Source: Pedobacter sp. BAL39 (GTDB lineage Bacteria > Bacteroidota > Bacteroidia > Sphingobacteriales > Sphingobacteriaceae). From it: 64,000 nt of DNA. The translations under genes and the position numbers were made by a program. The stretch spans positions 62,001 to 126,000 of the forward strand of contig NZ_ABCM01000002.1 in assembly GCF_000170795.1 (NCBI RefSeq), read 5' to 3'. The notes beneath the pieces were generated by a model. The model saw nothing but the letters and a program-made list of their open reading frames with translations, ran no database searches and was not told the origin of the DNA. Each line of letters begins with the position of its first letter. Position 1 is the first letter of the stretch. Of the stretch, positions 8,582 to 16,992 are shown piece by piece.

Positions 8582-8710
8582 ACCTGGTCTCCACCCGGCC
8601 TAAACCGGGGGTTAACCCGGGGTTGACCTGGTAAAATCGGGGTCTGAGGCCTGCATTTTACCAGGTCGACCCCGGGTAGAGGCCCGGTTTACCCCTTGGA
8701 GAGGCCCGGT
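8582..8710. repeat. Inverted array of 11-bp-phased ACCnGG boxes (array 2)
   Basis: Five boxes on the left half start exactly 11 bp apart: ACCTGG (8582), ACCCGG (8593), ACCGGG (8604), ACCCGG (8615), ACCTGG (8626). The right half mirrors them: CCAGGT (8661), CCGGGT (8672), CCCGGT (8683), a degenerate CCTTGG (8694) and CCCGGT (8705). The three inner pairs are exact reverse complements box by box. The innermost arms (8615-8637 and 8655-8677) pair over 23 bp with one mismatch around a 17-nt centre, so a long hairpin or cruciform could form. Two ACACGG boxes, 11 bp apart, precede the array at 8555 and 8566 but are out of phase with it. The rest of the gap 8417-8920 shows no gene. Confidence 0.85.
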
Positions 8711-8920
8711 TAATCTTAAAGCGTGTCCGAAGGTCGTACTGCATTTGTGCCTTGCGTCAGGTTACTTAGATGTCCGAATTCGTTCAGTAACTGTTCGTAT
8801 TCGCGCACAATATCATTAGAAATTAAATCTATTTGTTGATTTTTGGGCGTTTACGGTGTTTTAGACAAATGGCACATCCTTCGCATCAACCATTATTTAT
8901 ATGTTAAATTGAATGATCTC

Positions 8921-11272
8921 ATGTTTCAACTCAATCTTAAAATCGCGCTCAGAAATCTATGGAAGAGTAAAGGTTATGCTGCCCTTAATATTTTCGGATT
9001 GGCAGTAGGTTTTGCCGGGTTCATCCTGATCCTGCTGTATGCCAACCATGAATATAGCTACGATACCTGGAACCCCGATGCGGATCAGGTTTATAGGATA
9101 GGCGTAAAGGCGGGTGCAGGTCAGGAGGAGTATGCCTCCAATCCTGGTGAGCTTGCCCCTGCATTGAAAAATGCTGCTCCGGAGATTGAGTCTTTTGCGA
9201 GGTATTATACCTGGGACCTCCATCAGCGCCTCCTGACATACGGAGGTAAAGAATTTTATGTCGATCACATCATGGGAGTTGATAGTAGTTGGTTTGCTGC
9301 TTTTCCTTACAAATTTTTATATGGTGACCCGAAGAGGATGCTGATCTCCGCTGATGACATTGTATTGTCGAGTAACATCGCTGAGTTGTATTTTGGTAAA
9401 CAGAACCCTGTGGGCAAGTCGCTGGTGATGAACGGCAAAAAGACCTATATCGTCAGTGGTGTATATGAACAGCCCGAAACTCCTGAACACCTGGATCATG
9501 ATGGTTTTGTCAAGATGTCTTCCCAGGGCGATGGATGGAACAATGGCAATTTTTACAGTTACATCAAAGTTAAAAAAGGGACCGATCTGGCATTGCTCAG
9601 CGAAAAAATCAATCGGGCACTAGTTCATCTGCCAATTACAAAAGACAATCCCTGGATCAAAGACATCAAGATCACGCTTACACCGGTAAAAGACATCTAT
9701 CTTCAGGCTGCGGCGGTGCAGGATCCCGCAAAAAGGGGTAATGCAAAAACAGTAACCATCCTTGTTTTATTTTCGGCATTGCTGTTAGTGATTGCCTGTA
9801 TCAACTTCACCAACTTATCAATTGCGAAGTCGATAAAAAGAGCAAAGGAAACGGGGATCAGAAAGGTGATGGGAGCAGGAAGAGGAAGTCTCGCGACCTA
9901 CTTTCTTACGGAAACAGCCCTTCAATGTATCGTTTCCTTACTGCTCGCACTTGTCATTGCAGAAATTGCTTTACCAGCATTAAATACCGTGATGGACCTT
10001 AACCTGGCCTTGTTCAGTTATTCTTTTCCTGCTATGCTTACAGTTGAAGTACTCGGCGCGTTACTGCTGGTGATATTCTTCTCGGGTGGATATACCGCTT
10101 TTTTCCTGGCTAACTATGATCCGATAAAAGTGCTGAAGGGGAACTTTTCCAGGAGCAACCTGAGCTTATGGTGGCGTAAAACCCTCATTTCTATTCAGTT
10201 TTTGGTGGCTACAGTATTCATCGTATGTCTCCTGATCATCAAGCAGCAGGTCAACTATATGAAAAATAAAGATGTTGGCTTTGACAGGGAACATGTGGCA
10301 ATTTTCAAAATCAGGAAACAGGAAACCAGAGCCAATTTCGCACAGATCAAGGCACGACTTACAAATATACCGGGTGTGAAATCTGTAAGCAGGGTGAACT
10401 ACTTTCCGGGTTCCAATGATATTCAGATAATAGGAAGGGAATTTGATGGTCAGGCTGTTGAAGACCTGAGTGTGGTAACTGTCGATTTTGATTATTTTGA
10501 AGTCATGGGAATTGCTCCCAAATTTGGCAGGATGCCCTCAGTTCAATTTGGTACCGACAGTACCGCCGTGGTGGTGAATGAGGCTGCGGTTAAGAAGTAT
10601 GGTTTGCAAAAACTGATTGGTCACAAATGGATTGACAACCGCACCATTGTGGGTGTAGTGAAAGACCAGGTTCAGAGTGGTATGGAAAAGAATACAGATC
10701 CTACTGCGTTTATGATCGAAAGTAAGGGCACTAATGGAGCCAATCATGTAGTCGTAAAGATCGAAAGCAATAATGTGCAGCAGACCATTGCTCAGATAAA
10801 AGCGACCTGGGAATCCATAGAGCCTTTTCCTTTTCAGTTTAACTGGCTGGACCAGACTTTCGAGCAGATCTACGTACAATATATCCGCCTGGATAAAATA
10901 TTCAACATCTTCACTTATGTCACTATTGCACTGGCGATTATAGGCCTTTTCGCCTTAGCGTCTTTTACAGTTCAGGAACGTACCCGTGAAATTGGGGTAA
11001 GAAAGGTTTTGGGAGCTGATACGAGCGAAATCCTGAAATTGATCAATGGTGGCTTTTTGGTGTTGGTGCTCTCTGCAAATGTGATTGCTATACCTGTAGC
11101 CTATATTTTGTCCAGAAACTGGCTCAATGGTTTCGCATTCCGGACGTCGATTACCGTATGGCCTTTTGTCATCGCGGTTGTGGTTTCCATTATGATTACC
11201 CTGATTACCGTCAGCCTGCAGGCATATCGTGCCGCAAAGGCAAATCCTGTTGATGCATTGAAATACGAGTAG
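8921..11272 (+). CDS. MacB/FtsX-type ABC transporter permease
   Basis: A 783-aa inner-membrane protein with the two-module layout common in Bacteroidota: TM1 (about residues 20-42), a MacB periplasmic core domain, an FtsX domain with three TM segments containing 'GIRKVMGAGRGSLATYFLTE', a second periplasmic domain, and a C-terminal FtsX domain with 'REIGVRKVLGADTSEIL'. MacB-like proteins use ATP hydrolysed by a partner protein for mechanotransmission across the periplasm rather than direct substrate passage. No ATPase gene is adjacent, so the partner must be elsewhere. I choose ATG 8921 (MFQLNLKIALRNLWKSKGY is the family-typical start) rather than the GTG/ATG-rich upstream extension at 8843. 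The gene starts 210 bp after repeat array 2. Confidence 0.92.
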   Translation: MFQLNLKIALRNLWKSKGYAALNIFGLAVGFAGFILILLYANHEYSYDTWNPDADQVYRIGVKAGAGQEEYASNPGELAPALKNAAPEIESFARYYTWDLHQRLLTYGGKEFYVDHIMGVDSSWFAAFPYKFLYGDPKRMLISADDIVLSSNIAELYFGKQNPVGKSLVMNGKKTYIVSGVYEQPETPEHLDHDGFVKMSSQGDGWNNGNFYSYIKVKKGTDLALLSEKINRALVHLPITKDNPWIKDIKITLTPVKDIYLQAAAVQDPAKRGNAKTVTILVLFSALLLVIACINFTNLSIAKSIKRAKETGIRKVMGAGRGSLATYFLTETALQCIVSLLLALVIAEIALPALNTVMDLNLALFSYSFPAMLTVEVLGALLLVIFFSGGYTAFFLANYDPIKVLKGNFSRSNLSLWWRKTLISIQFLVATVFIVCLLIIKQQVNYMKNKDVGFDREHVAIFKIRKQETRANFAQIKARLTNIPGVKSVSRVNYFPGSNDIQIIGREFDGQAVEDLSVVTVDFDYFEVMGIAPKFGRMPSVQFGTDSTAVVVNEAAVKKYGLQKLIGHKWIDNRTIVGVVKDQVQSGMEKNTDPTAFMIESKGTNGANHVVVKIESNNVQQTIAQIKATWESIEPFPFQFNWLDQTFEQIYVQYIRLDKIFNIFTYVTIALAIIGLFALASFTVQERTREIGVRKVLGADTSEILKLINGGFLVLVLSANVIAIPVAYILSRNWLNGFAFRTSITVWPFVIAVVVSIMITLITVSLQAYRAAKANPVDALKYE

Positions 11273-11379
11273 CTAAAAGCGTAATGTTGAGCCATACAGG
11301 CAAGTTAATTGAGCCGGACGGAAAAGCATCGTCTTGTTCAAAACCTGACCTTTGAACGGTTAACTAACAGATATTAGCT

Positions 11380-12351
11380 ATGACAACAATAACAAAAATG
11401 CCTTTGGGTAAAAATGGGCCACTCGTTTCGAAGCTCGGACTGGGCTGTATGCGCATGTCGTCCGTTTGGGGAGGACAGACAAATGATGAGCACGAGAGTA
11501 TTGCCACCATCCAGGCGGCATTGGACAACGGGATAAACTTTTTGAATACCGGCGACTTCTACGGCAGTGGGCACAACGAATTGCTCGTGGGTAAAGCGAT
11601 CAAGGGGAGAAGGGATGATGCTTTCATCAGTGTTAAGTTTGGTGCCATCTTCTACAATGGTCAGTGGATAGGGTTGGATCTCCGTCCTATAGCTATCAAA
11701 AACTTCATCAACTACTCGTTGGTGCGGCTGGGAATTGACACCATCGATCTTTATCAGCCTTGCAGGATGGACAGTAGTGTTCCAGTTGAAGACGTCATTG
11801 GAACGGTTGCCGATCTGATCAAAGAAGGAAAAGTTCGTCACCTTGGTGTATCAGAAATCACTGCCGATCAGCTGCGCCTGGCCAATAGTATCCATCCCGT
11901 GACGGCATTGGAAATTGGTTACTCCCTTGCTGACCGCCAGATTGAAAGTGATCTGCTTCCTGCTGCCAAAGAACTGGGGATCGGTGTGGTTGCCTTTGCC
12001 AATACTGCAGAGGGACTGCTGACAGGTGAGATGAAAGCTCCCTTAGCGGCGGACGATTACCATCTGCATTTCTCCCGTTTCCAAGGCGATAACCTCGTAA
12101 AGAACCTGGAGAAAGTTGAAGTGCTGAAGAGAATAGCAAAAGATAAAGGATTTACACCAACTCAACTGGCAATTGCCTGGGTGAATGGGCAAGGCGACCA
12201 TATCATGCCATTGGTCAGCATGAGCCGCAGGTCCAGATTGCCGGAAAACACGCAGGCGATGGAAATCGTTTTCAGCGCAGAGGAAATGGATGCCTTAAAT
12301 ACTCATTTTGCCCCGGGGTCAATCCTCGGCGGTACCTACCTGCAACGATAG
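11380..12351 (+). CDS. Aldo/keto reductase family protein with atypical catalytic tetrad
   Basis: A 323-aa TIM-barrel oxidoreductase of the aldo/keto reductase superfamily ('LGLGCMRMS', 'GRRDDAFISVKFG', 'GKVRHLGVSE', 'ALEIGYSLADRQIE', 'LGIGVVAF'). Of the canonical Asp-Tyr-Lys-His tetrad only Tyr61 and Lys86 are kept. The usual Asp in the 'DTAxxYG' motif is Asn56 ('LNTGDFYG'), and the usual His in 'YYQHRVD' is replaced within 'YQPCRMD' (Cys128). A subgroup of AKRs is known with 'YRPARLD' at this point, so this is likely a specialised branch rather than a dead enzyme. It is followed 41 bp later by an AraC regulator gene, which probably responds to the same compound. Confidence 0.9.
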   Translation: MTTITKMPLGKNGPLVSKLGLGCMRMSSVWGGQTNDEHESIATIQAALDNGINFLNTGDFYGSGHNELLVGKAIKGRRDDAFISVKFGAIFYNGQWIGLDLRPIAIKNFINYSLVRLGIDTIDLYQPCRMDSSVPVEDVIGTVADLIKEGKVRHLGVSEITADQLRLANSIHPVTALEIGYSLADRQIESDLLPAAKELGIGVVAFANTAEGLLTGEMKAPLAADDYHLHFSRFQGDNLVKNLEKVEVLKRIAKDKGFTPTQLAIAWVNGQGDHIMPLVSMSRRSRLPENTQAMEIVFSAEEMDALNTHFAPGSILGGTYLQR

Positions 12352-12392
12352 CGAATGTCTTACAAGGCCCGTAATTTTTATATCTTTACGTA

Positions 12393-13223
12393 ATGATCAA
12401 TCCAAAAGAAATCATCCCTGGAGTGCTTTTTTACTCTTATCTCTCCACGATGAGAAAAGAAAAAGTTGGTTTTTTTGAACATACGACACTGGTGTTACAG
12501 GTTTCGGGCCTTTTTACAATGGAGACTGCCGACTACAAAATGTCTATGCGGTCGGGAGAAATGATGTTGATCCGAAAGAATCAGCTGGTTGAGCTCACCA
12601 AAATGCCCCTGGAGGAAGACAATTACCAAACCATTGTCATTGTGCTGAAAGAGGATCTGCTGAGGCAGATTGCATTGGAGCAGCAGGTAGAGATGGGACA
12701 ACGATATACCGGGGCACCTAATCTCCTGATACCTGAAAATGAGTTTCTAAGTGGTTTTTTTCAATCAGTAATTCCTTATGTGCATCACCCGGATGAAAAG
12801 ATTACCAATGCGATGGGCTTGCTGAAGGTAAGGGAAGTGGTGCAGCTGTTACTGTACAGTATGCCTGAGCTGCGCGGGTTTTTGTTTGATTTCTCTGAAC
12901 CTCATAAGATTGATCTGGAGAAGTTCATGATCAGCAATTTTCACTTCAATGTACCTGTCGAAAAATTTGCGCAGCTGACCGGCAGAAGTCTGGCGGCATT
13001 TAAGCGTGACTTCCAGAAGGTCTTTGCGCTTTCCCCAAGACAATGGCTGCAGGAAAAGCGGCTTTCTGAAGCGCGTCATCTGCTGGAGAAAAATAAAAAA
13101 TCATCGTCAATCTATCTTGACCTTGGATTTGAAAGCCTATCTCATTTCTCAAATGCCTTCAAAAAGAAATTTGGCAAGACACCAACGGAATGGTCTGTTG
13201 ATGGCGGAGCTGTTAGGGCGTAA
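12393..13223 (+). CDS. AraC family transcriptional regulator
   Basis: A 276-aa regulator. The N-terminal half resembles the cupin-like effector domain of the exsA/DUF-type AraC subgroup ('HTTLVLQVSGLFTMET', 'SGEMMLIRKNQLVEL'). The C-terminal HTH pair includes 'VEKFAQLTGRSLAAFKRDFQ' and 'SSIYLDLGFESLSHFSNAFK', ending 'GKTPTEW'. It lies 41 bp after the aldo/keto reductase gene on the same strand, so the pair is probably one transcript ending at the hairpin 13226-13265. Confidence 0.92.
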   Translation: MINPKEIIPGVLFYSYLSTMRKEKVGFFEHTTLVLQVSGLFTMETADYKMSMRSGEMMLIRKNQLVELTKMPLEEDNYQTIVIVLKEDLLRQIALEQQVEMGQRYTGAPNLLIPENEFLSGFFQSVIPYVHHPDEKITNAMGLLKVREVVQLLLYSMPELRGFLFDFSEPHKIDLEKFMISNFHFNVPVEKFAQLTGRSLAAFKRDFQKVFALSPRQWLQEKRLSEARHLLEKNKKSSSIYLDLGFESLSHFSNAFKKKFGKTPTEWSVDGGAVRA

Positions 13224-13225
13224 TA

Positions 13226-13265
13226 ATTAAGAATGGGTCTGGAAAATACCAGACCCATTCTTAAT
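13226..13265. terminator. Long perfect hairpin after AraC gene
   Basis: A 17-bp perfect stem (13226-13242 with 13249-13265) around a 6-nt loop begins 2 bp after the AraC stop codon. The T run is weak, so it may act as a bidirectional terminator or mRNA-stabilising hairpin between this gene and the convergent hydrolase gene. Confidence 0.7.
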
Positions 13266-13324
13266 CATTAGTCTGTTTGAACTGGACAGGTCAAGCCTTA
13301 TCTATGATCATCTGAATCCTGATT

Positions 13325-14140
13325 TTAGGATTTAATGAACTCCAGGATGTCTTTGTTGATGGTTTCAGCCTCAGTAGTTGGCATTCCATGAGGGAAGCCT
13401 GGATAAGAGATCAGTTTTCCGTCAGGCAATAATGCTGCTGCTTTTGGCGCCTGACCGTATGGCACAATCTGGTCGTCTTCCCCATGCAAAACAAGAACTG
13501 GCACGTTAACCGATTTAAGATCTTCAGTAGTGTCTGTCTCAGAAAAGGCTTTAATTCCTTCGTAATGAGCCAGTACAGAACCGGTCATGCCCTGACGCCA
13601 CCAGTTGTGCCTGATTCCCTCGTTAACGGTTTTTCCCTCGCGGTTCCAACCGTAAAATGCTACAGGAAAGTCGTAGTAATACTGTGCCCTTGTGAAGCCA
13701 GTACCCTGACGTATTTCATCAAAAATGGATAGTGGTACGCCCTCCGGATTGCTGTCGCTTTTGATCATTACCGGAGTAATGGCGCTGATCAACACCGCCT
13801 TGGCCACGCGGTCCTGATTTTTTGAAACATACCTGATCACCTCACCACCGCCGGTAGAATGTCCAATGTGTATGGCATCCTTTAGGTCCAATGCTGCTGT
13901 TAACTCAGCGACATCGGCAGCATAAGTTTCAATATCGTGTCCGCTTGCAGCCGGGCTCGATTTTCCGTGACCACGGCGGTCGTGAGCAATTACGCGGTAC
14001 CCTTGTTTTAAGAAAAACATCATCTGGGCATCCCAATCGTCGCTTGATAATGGCCATCCATGATGAAAAACAATTGGTTGTCCTGTACCCCAGTCTTTGT
14101 AGTAGATTTCTGTGCCGTCTTTTACTTTAATAGTACTCAT
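13325..14140 (-). CDS. Alpha/beta hydrolase, non-heme chloroperoxidase-like
   Basis: A 271-aa alpha/beta-hydrolase. The oxyanion-side motif 'HHGWPLSSDDWD' and 'AHDRRGHGKSS' are followed by the nucleophile elbow GHSTGG with Ser95. The acid is Asp222/223 in 'HGEDDQIVP' and the catalytic His is His251 in 'PHGMPTTE'. This pattern is typical of the cofactor-free chloroperoxidase/esterase subgroup, whose true physiological activity is usually ester or lactone hydrolysis or perhydrolysis. No signal peptide is visible, so it should be cytoplasmic. It stands alone, with a 421-bp non-coding region upstream. Confidence 0.92.
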   Translation of the reverse strand: MSTIKVKDGTEIYYKDWGTGQPIVFHHGWPLSSDDWDAQMMFFLKQGYRVIAHDRRGHGKSSPAASGHDIETYAADVAELTAALDLKDAIHIGHSTGGGEVIRYVSKNQDRVAKAVLISAITPVMIKSDSNPEGVPLSIFDEIRQGTGFTRAQYYYDFPVAFYGWNREGKTVNEGIRHNWWRQGMTGSVLAHYEGIKAFSETDTTEDLKSVNVPVLVLHGEDDQIVPYGQAPKAAALLPDGKLISYPGFPHGMPTTEAETINKDILEFIKS

Positions 14141-14561
14141 AGTTTGATTTTTAGAAGTTATTAAATATGATTTGATTCTTTTTCACAAGCTGGTACATCT
14201 ATAGGTGAATTGCTGCAGATATAGAATGACGGTTCCAATAATTCAATTTACATGCCTTTTGTTTAAGTTGTTGTAATTTAATTGTTTATGATTTTTTATG
14301 CAAGTTTTTACACGCTGTATTTCGTCAATTTACGTTTAATGCGTAAAAGGATTTCTTGTCGGTTCTAAGTACGGTATATGACTGCCCTGTGCTGGTTTTT
14401 ATCAGCTTACTGCAGAGGGCAGTGAATTTAATATCTTTGTGACCATATTTCGCCAATCTGAAACTGCTTTTGATATGAGTTCGTTTTCGTATGATTCTAC
14501 CAAAAAAATATGATCTGATTGAAGAATTAGATCAGTTGAATCAGTCAGAATAATCTGGTGA
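14141..14561. other. Non-coding gap upstream of hydrolase gene
   Basis: No credible gene is seen. The gap is AT-rich and holds the hydrolase promoter region. It also holds an inverted repeat (ACTGCCCT at 14381, AGGGCAGT at 14416) and, just after it, a lone TATCTTTG that resembles a Bacteroidota -7 element (14432-14439). No upstream TTG element at the right spacing and no downstream gene on that strand support it. Confidence 0.4.
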
Positions 14562-15203
14562 TTATCGTTTTATCAATACAATTTTATCTTCATCACCAGT
14601 GCTTAAAATTCCGGAATTGTTGCTGTAAATCTGGTAAAGTAACTGATCAAAATTTTCACCTTCGGGAGGGATGCAGGAGGAGAGGTCACAATTGTAAAAA
14701 GTTACATACCTGCCAAAGGTTGAACCTGAAAAATCCACATTGTTCAGGCAGGCATCTTTTGATGGATTGATATTATACATTCCATTGAATGAAACATCAT
14801 CAAGCTTTCCAGAAATTTCACAATTTTTGAAGGTGCTGCCATTAAAGTTTATTTTGCTGAAGGTCATCTTTGTGAATATGCAATCTATAAATTCAGTGTC
14901 ATCAAATTCCTTTCCTTTGAAAATACATTTTTCGAAACTGCAGTTTGCATATTTAGCGTTGTTGCTTCCCAATGTCGTGTTCGACAAGTTTAAGTCTATG
15001 AATGCACAGTCCTCAAACTGTGCGTTATAAAAAAGCCTGGTGCCGCTCAGTTTTGATCTTTTGAAAATACATTTTTTAAAAGTCAGCTGTTCAAAAATTG
15101 CACTGTTGAAATCGGTGTCTGTGAAATCATAAGATTCAAAAACCTGAAAAGCTACCCTGGTTTTTAGTGGCCATTTTTTGCCTTTTTCTGTCTCGTTCAT
15201 CAT
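14562..15203 (-). CDS. Pentapeptide-repeat protein
   Basis: A 213-aa protein made mostly of degenerate pentapeptide repeats of the A(D/N)LXX type. From about residue 25 onward, Phe or Leu recurs every fifth position ('FTDTDFNSAIFEQLTF', 'FEKCIFKGKEFDDTEF', 'FTKMTFSKINFNGSTF'), which builds a right-handed quadrilateral beta-helix. Many repeats carry Cys at the next position, a common variant. The C-terminal 40 residues are non-repetitive. Known relatives include DNA-mimic gyrase inhibitors (Qnr type) and proteins of unknown function; the acidity here is modest, so no role is proposed. The next gene on the same strand starts 38 bp away. Confidence 0.85.
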   Translation of the reverse strand: MMNETEKGKKWPLKTRVAFQVFESYDFTDTDFNSAIFEQLTFKKCIFKRSKLSGTRLFYNAQFEDCAFIDLNLSNTTLGSNNAKYANCSFEKCIFKGKEFDDTEFIDCIFTKMTFSKINFNGSTFKNCEISGKLDDVSFNGMYNINPSKDACLNNVDFSGSTFGRYVTFYNCDLSSCIPPEGENFDQLLYQIYSNNSGILSTGDEDKIVLIKR

Positions 15204-15241
15204 CCTTATTCAGATTGTAGATTATCATTATTGTGGTTAGA

Positions 15242-15802
15242 CTATTGGGCTTTTAGGATCACCATCTGTACCCGTAATTTATCGCCCAAAAACTCAATTA
15301 TAATGGTGTTATCCGTTTCTGTAATCAGCCTGGCACCAGTTAGCTCATTAACTTCCAGATAATTATTATTGGTGCTGAGTATTTCAGCATTTGTTCTGGC
15401 AATTCTGTGTTCGAGCAAGCCCTTATTTTCAATGATTTCGATATGTGGGCGGCTCATAATGCTATAATTGATGATTTGAACACGATATTGAGGGGTAATC
15501 TGCGTCTTAAACAATAAACCCTTGCCAGTTGCGGAAAGTATCATTGCAAAAAAGGGAATCATCATAGGCAGGATACTCAATATCAAACCTGTGAACAGGA
15601 GGCCCAGGTATATTTTGGTGATCCGATTTTTCCAAAAAACAATTAGATTGAAAATTGTAAGAAAAAGCCACAGCCAAAAGAGCGCCCGATCTCCCCAGTA
15701 GCCTGCCATGCTGGTTTGAAATTTAGCATCAGCAGTTAAATTTGCCAACAATAAAACCGAAGTAATGAGGTATATAATCAGATGTCTTTTTTTACGCGTC
15801 AT
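15242..15802 (-). CDS. Hypothetical membrane protein
   Basis: A 186-aa protein with about three to four hydrophobic segments: one after the basic start 'MTRKKRHL' (about residues 8-26), one near 37-57, and a pair near 64-93. It ends with a soluble C-terminal domain of about 90 residues rich in beta-strand pattern ('YRVQIINYSIM', 'TIIIEFLGDKLRVQMVIL'). I do not recognise a family. It is 38 bp upstream of the pentapeptide-repeat gene on the same strand and may be co-transcribed with it. Confidence 0.6.
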   Translation of the reverse strand: MTRKKRHLIIYLITSVLLLANLTADAKFQTSMAGYWGDRALFWLWLFLTIFNLIVFWKNRITKIYLGLLFTGLILSILPMMIPFFAMILSATGKGLLFKTQITPQYRVQIINYSIMSRPHIEIIENKGLLEHRIARTNAEILSTNNNYLEVNELTGARLITETDNTIIIEFLGDKLRVQMVILKAQ

Positions 15803-16133
15803 CAGTTAAAATGAAAATCAGTGGTCCCTTATAATAATTTAAAACATTCTTATAGATCAAACATAGTTTTCTTTATCCACTAATGATAGCGCTTTTGCTA
15901 TTTGCAATCCCTCAGTTTTTATCTGCCTCATGGAGTTGATTATCCGGATTTTCATGTCTTATATGGCCTGTCAATTTATATATTGGCCATTATATTTAAT
16001 CAGATAAGATATTTCAGTCAGCAAATTATCCCTGATGAGCGGCAGATACTAATTAACATCAAACCTAATGAAGTATTTGCCTATTTTGGTCGAAGTTTAC
16101 ACATGATTAAAATAGTCCAAACCTATGACGCTT
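15803..16133. other. Non-coding gap between divergent genes
   Basis: This stretch separates the divergent membrane-protein and MORN-repeat genes and probably holds both promoters. An in-frame stretch from 15902 encodes 102 residues but overlaps the start of the MORN gene, has no family features and is not annotated. Confidence 0.4.
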
Positions 16134-16895
16134 ATGAAATCCCTACCTCAACTTGCAGCAGTGATATTGATGCAGCTTTTTTCCTCAGTAGCCTATGCTC
16201 AGCTACCTGAAGAGATCCAATGGAAACATCTGGTTAAAACCTATACTGCCGACAGCACGCAGCTCGTGCTCAGCCTGAATGGAAAGCCGCTACAGGGTAA
16301 ATATAAAATCCCCCTGGATGAAAAAAGCTTTGCACTGTATGACATTAATAAGGGCATGATTACCGGAGAGGCGTTTTGGTATACCAATGGAGGAAACCTG
16401 GAGTGTAAGTTACACTATCGCAGAGGTGTCAGAGATGGTTTAAAGGAGAACTATGAAGGCAGCGGTCAGATATGGTTACGTCAGGAATACAAAGGCGGCC
16501 GACAAAATGGAATCAGCGAAATGTATAATGGCGGTAAATTGGTCAACAAGTCTGAATATAAGGACGGTAAAAAGCATGGTTTGTTTTTAACCTATGCGGG
16601 CGACAGGCTTTCGACAGAAAGCAGTTACGAAAACAATCAAAGGAATGGCGTATCAAAAACTTATGGTCCTGATGGTCAGGTGATCACTGAGACGAATTAC
16701 GTGGACGATTTAAAAAGTGGTTTGAGTATCTCTTATATGATGGGTAAAAAGAATATGGAATCTACCTTCAAAAATGATAAGAAACATGGAATTTCCAGAA
16801 TGTATAAACCGGATGGCACGCTGCTTTTCGAAAGTTACTTCGTAATGGGGCAGAAGGTCACAAAAGCGGAGTTTGAAAAATATGAAGACAATTAA
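16134..16895 (+). CDS. Exported MORN-repeat protein (YwqK-like)
   Basis: A 253-aa protein that starts with a clear signal peptide ('MKSLPQLAAVILMQLFSS', cleaved near 'AYAQ'). The rest consists of MORN-like repeats of the 'GxxxGxxxxYxxxG' type ('GVRDGLKENYEGSGQI', 'GRQNGISEMYNGGKL', 'GKKHGLFLTYAGDRL', 'NQRNGVSKTYGPDGQ', 'DKKHGISRMYKPDGT'). Automatic annotation often calls such proteins 'YwqK family antitoxin', after a Bacillus gene, but an antitoxin role is not implied for a secreted protein. I choose the ATG at 16134 because it begins directly with the signal peptide; an in-frame ATG at 16125 adds three residues. Confidence 0.85.
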   Translation: MKSLPQLAAVILMQLFSSVAYAQLPEEIQWKHLVKTYTADSTQLVLSLNGKPLQGKYKIPLDEKSFALYDINKGMITGEAFWYTNGGNLECKLHYRRGVRDGLKENYEGSGQIWLRQEYKGGRQNGISEMYNGGKLVNKSEYKDGKKHGLFLTYAGDRLSTESSYENNQRNGVSKTYGPDGQVITETNYVDDLKSGLSISYMMGKKNMESTFKNDKKHGISRMYKPDGTLLFESYFVMGQKVTKAEFEKYEDN

Positions 16896-16942
16896 AAAAA
16901 TATGAAGAGAATTAAATGAGTACTTGCTGATCTTAGGAAGAT

Positions 16943-16980
16943 AAGTGCCTCAAAAGCGTGTCTGATCTTTTGAGGCACTT
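16943..16980. terminator. Bidirectional terminator hairpin
   Basis: A perfect 14-bp stem (AAGTGCCTCAAAAG / CTTTTGAGGCACTT) with a 10-nt loop lies between the convergent MORN-repeat and AHSA1 genes. Confidence 0.75.
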
Positions 16981-16992
16981 CAGCCAAAACTG

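Noticed and set aside
14381-14439. Hairpin and TATCTTTG box in the gap upstream of the hydrolase gene, possibly a small RNA
   Set aside because: No TTG element at the right spacing, no clear terminator downstream and no gene on the plus strand; evidence is too thin.
15902-16210. 102-aa open frame on the plus strand
   Set aside because: It overlaps the start of the signal-peptide-bearing MORN-repeat gene in another frame and has no family features; a chance ORF is more likely.
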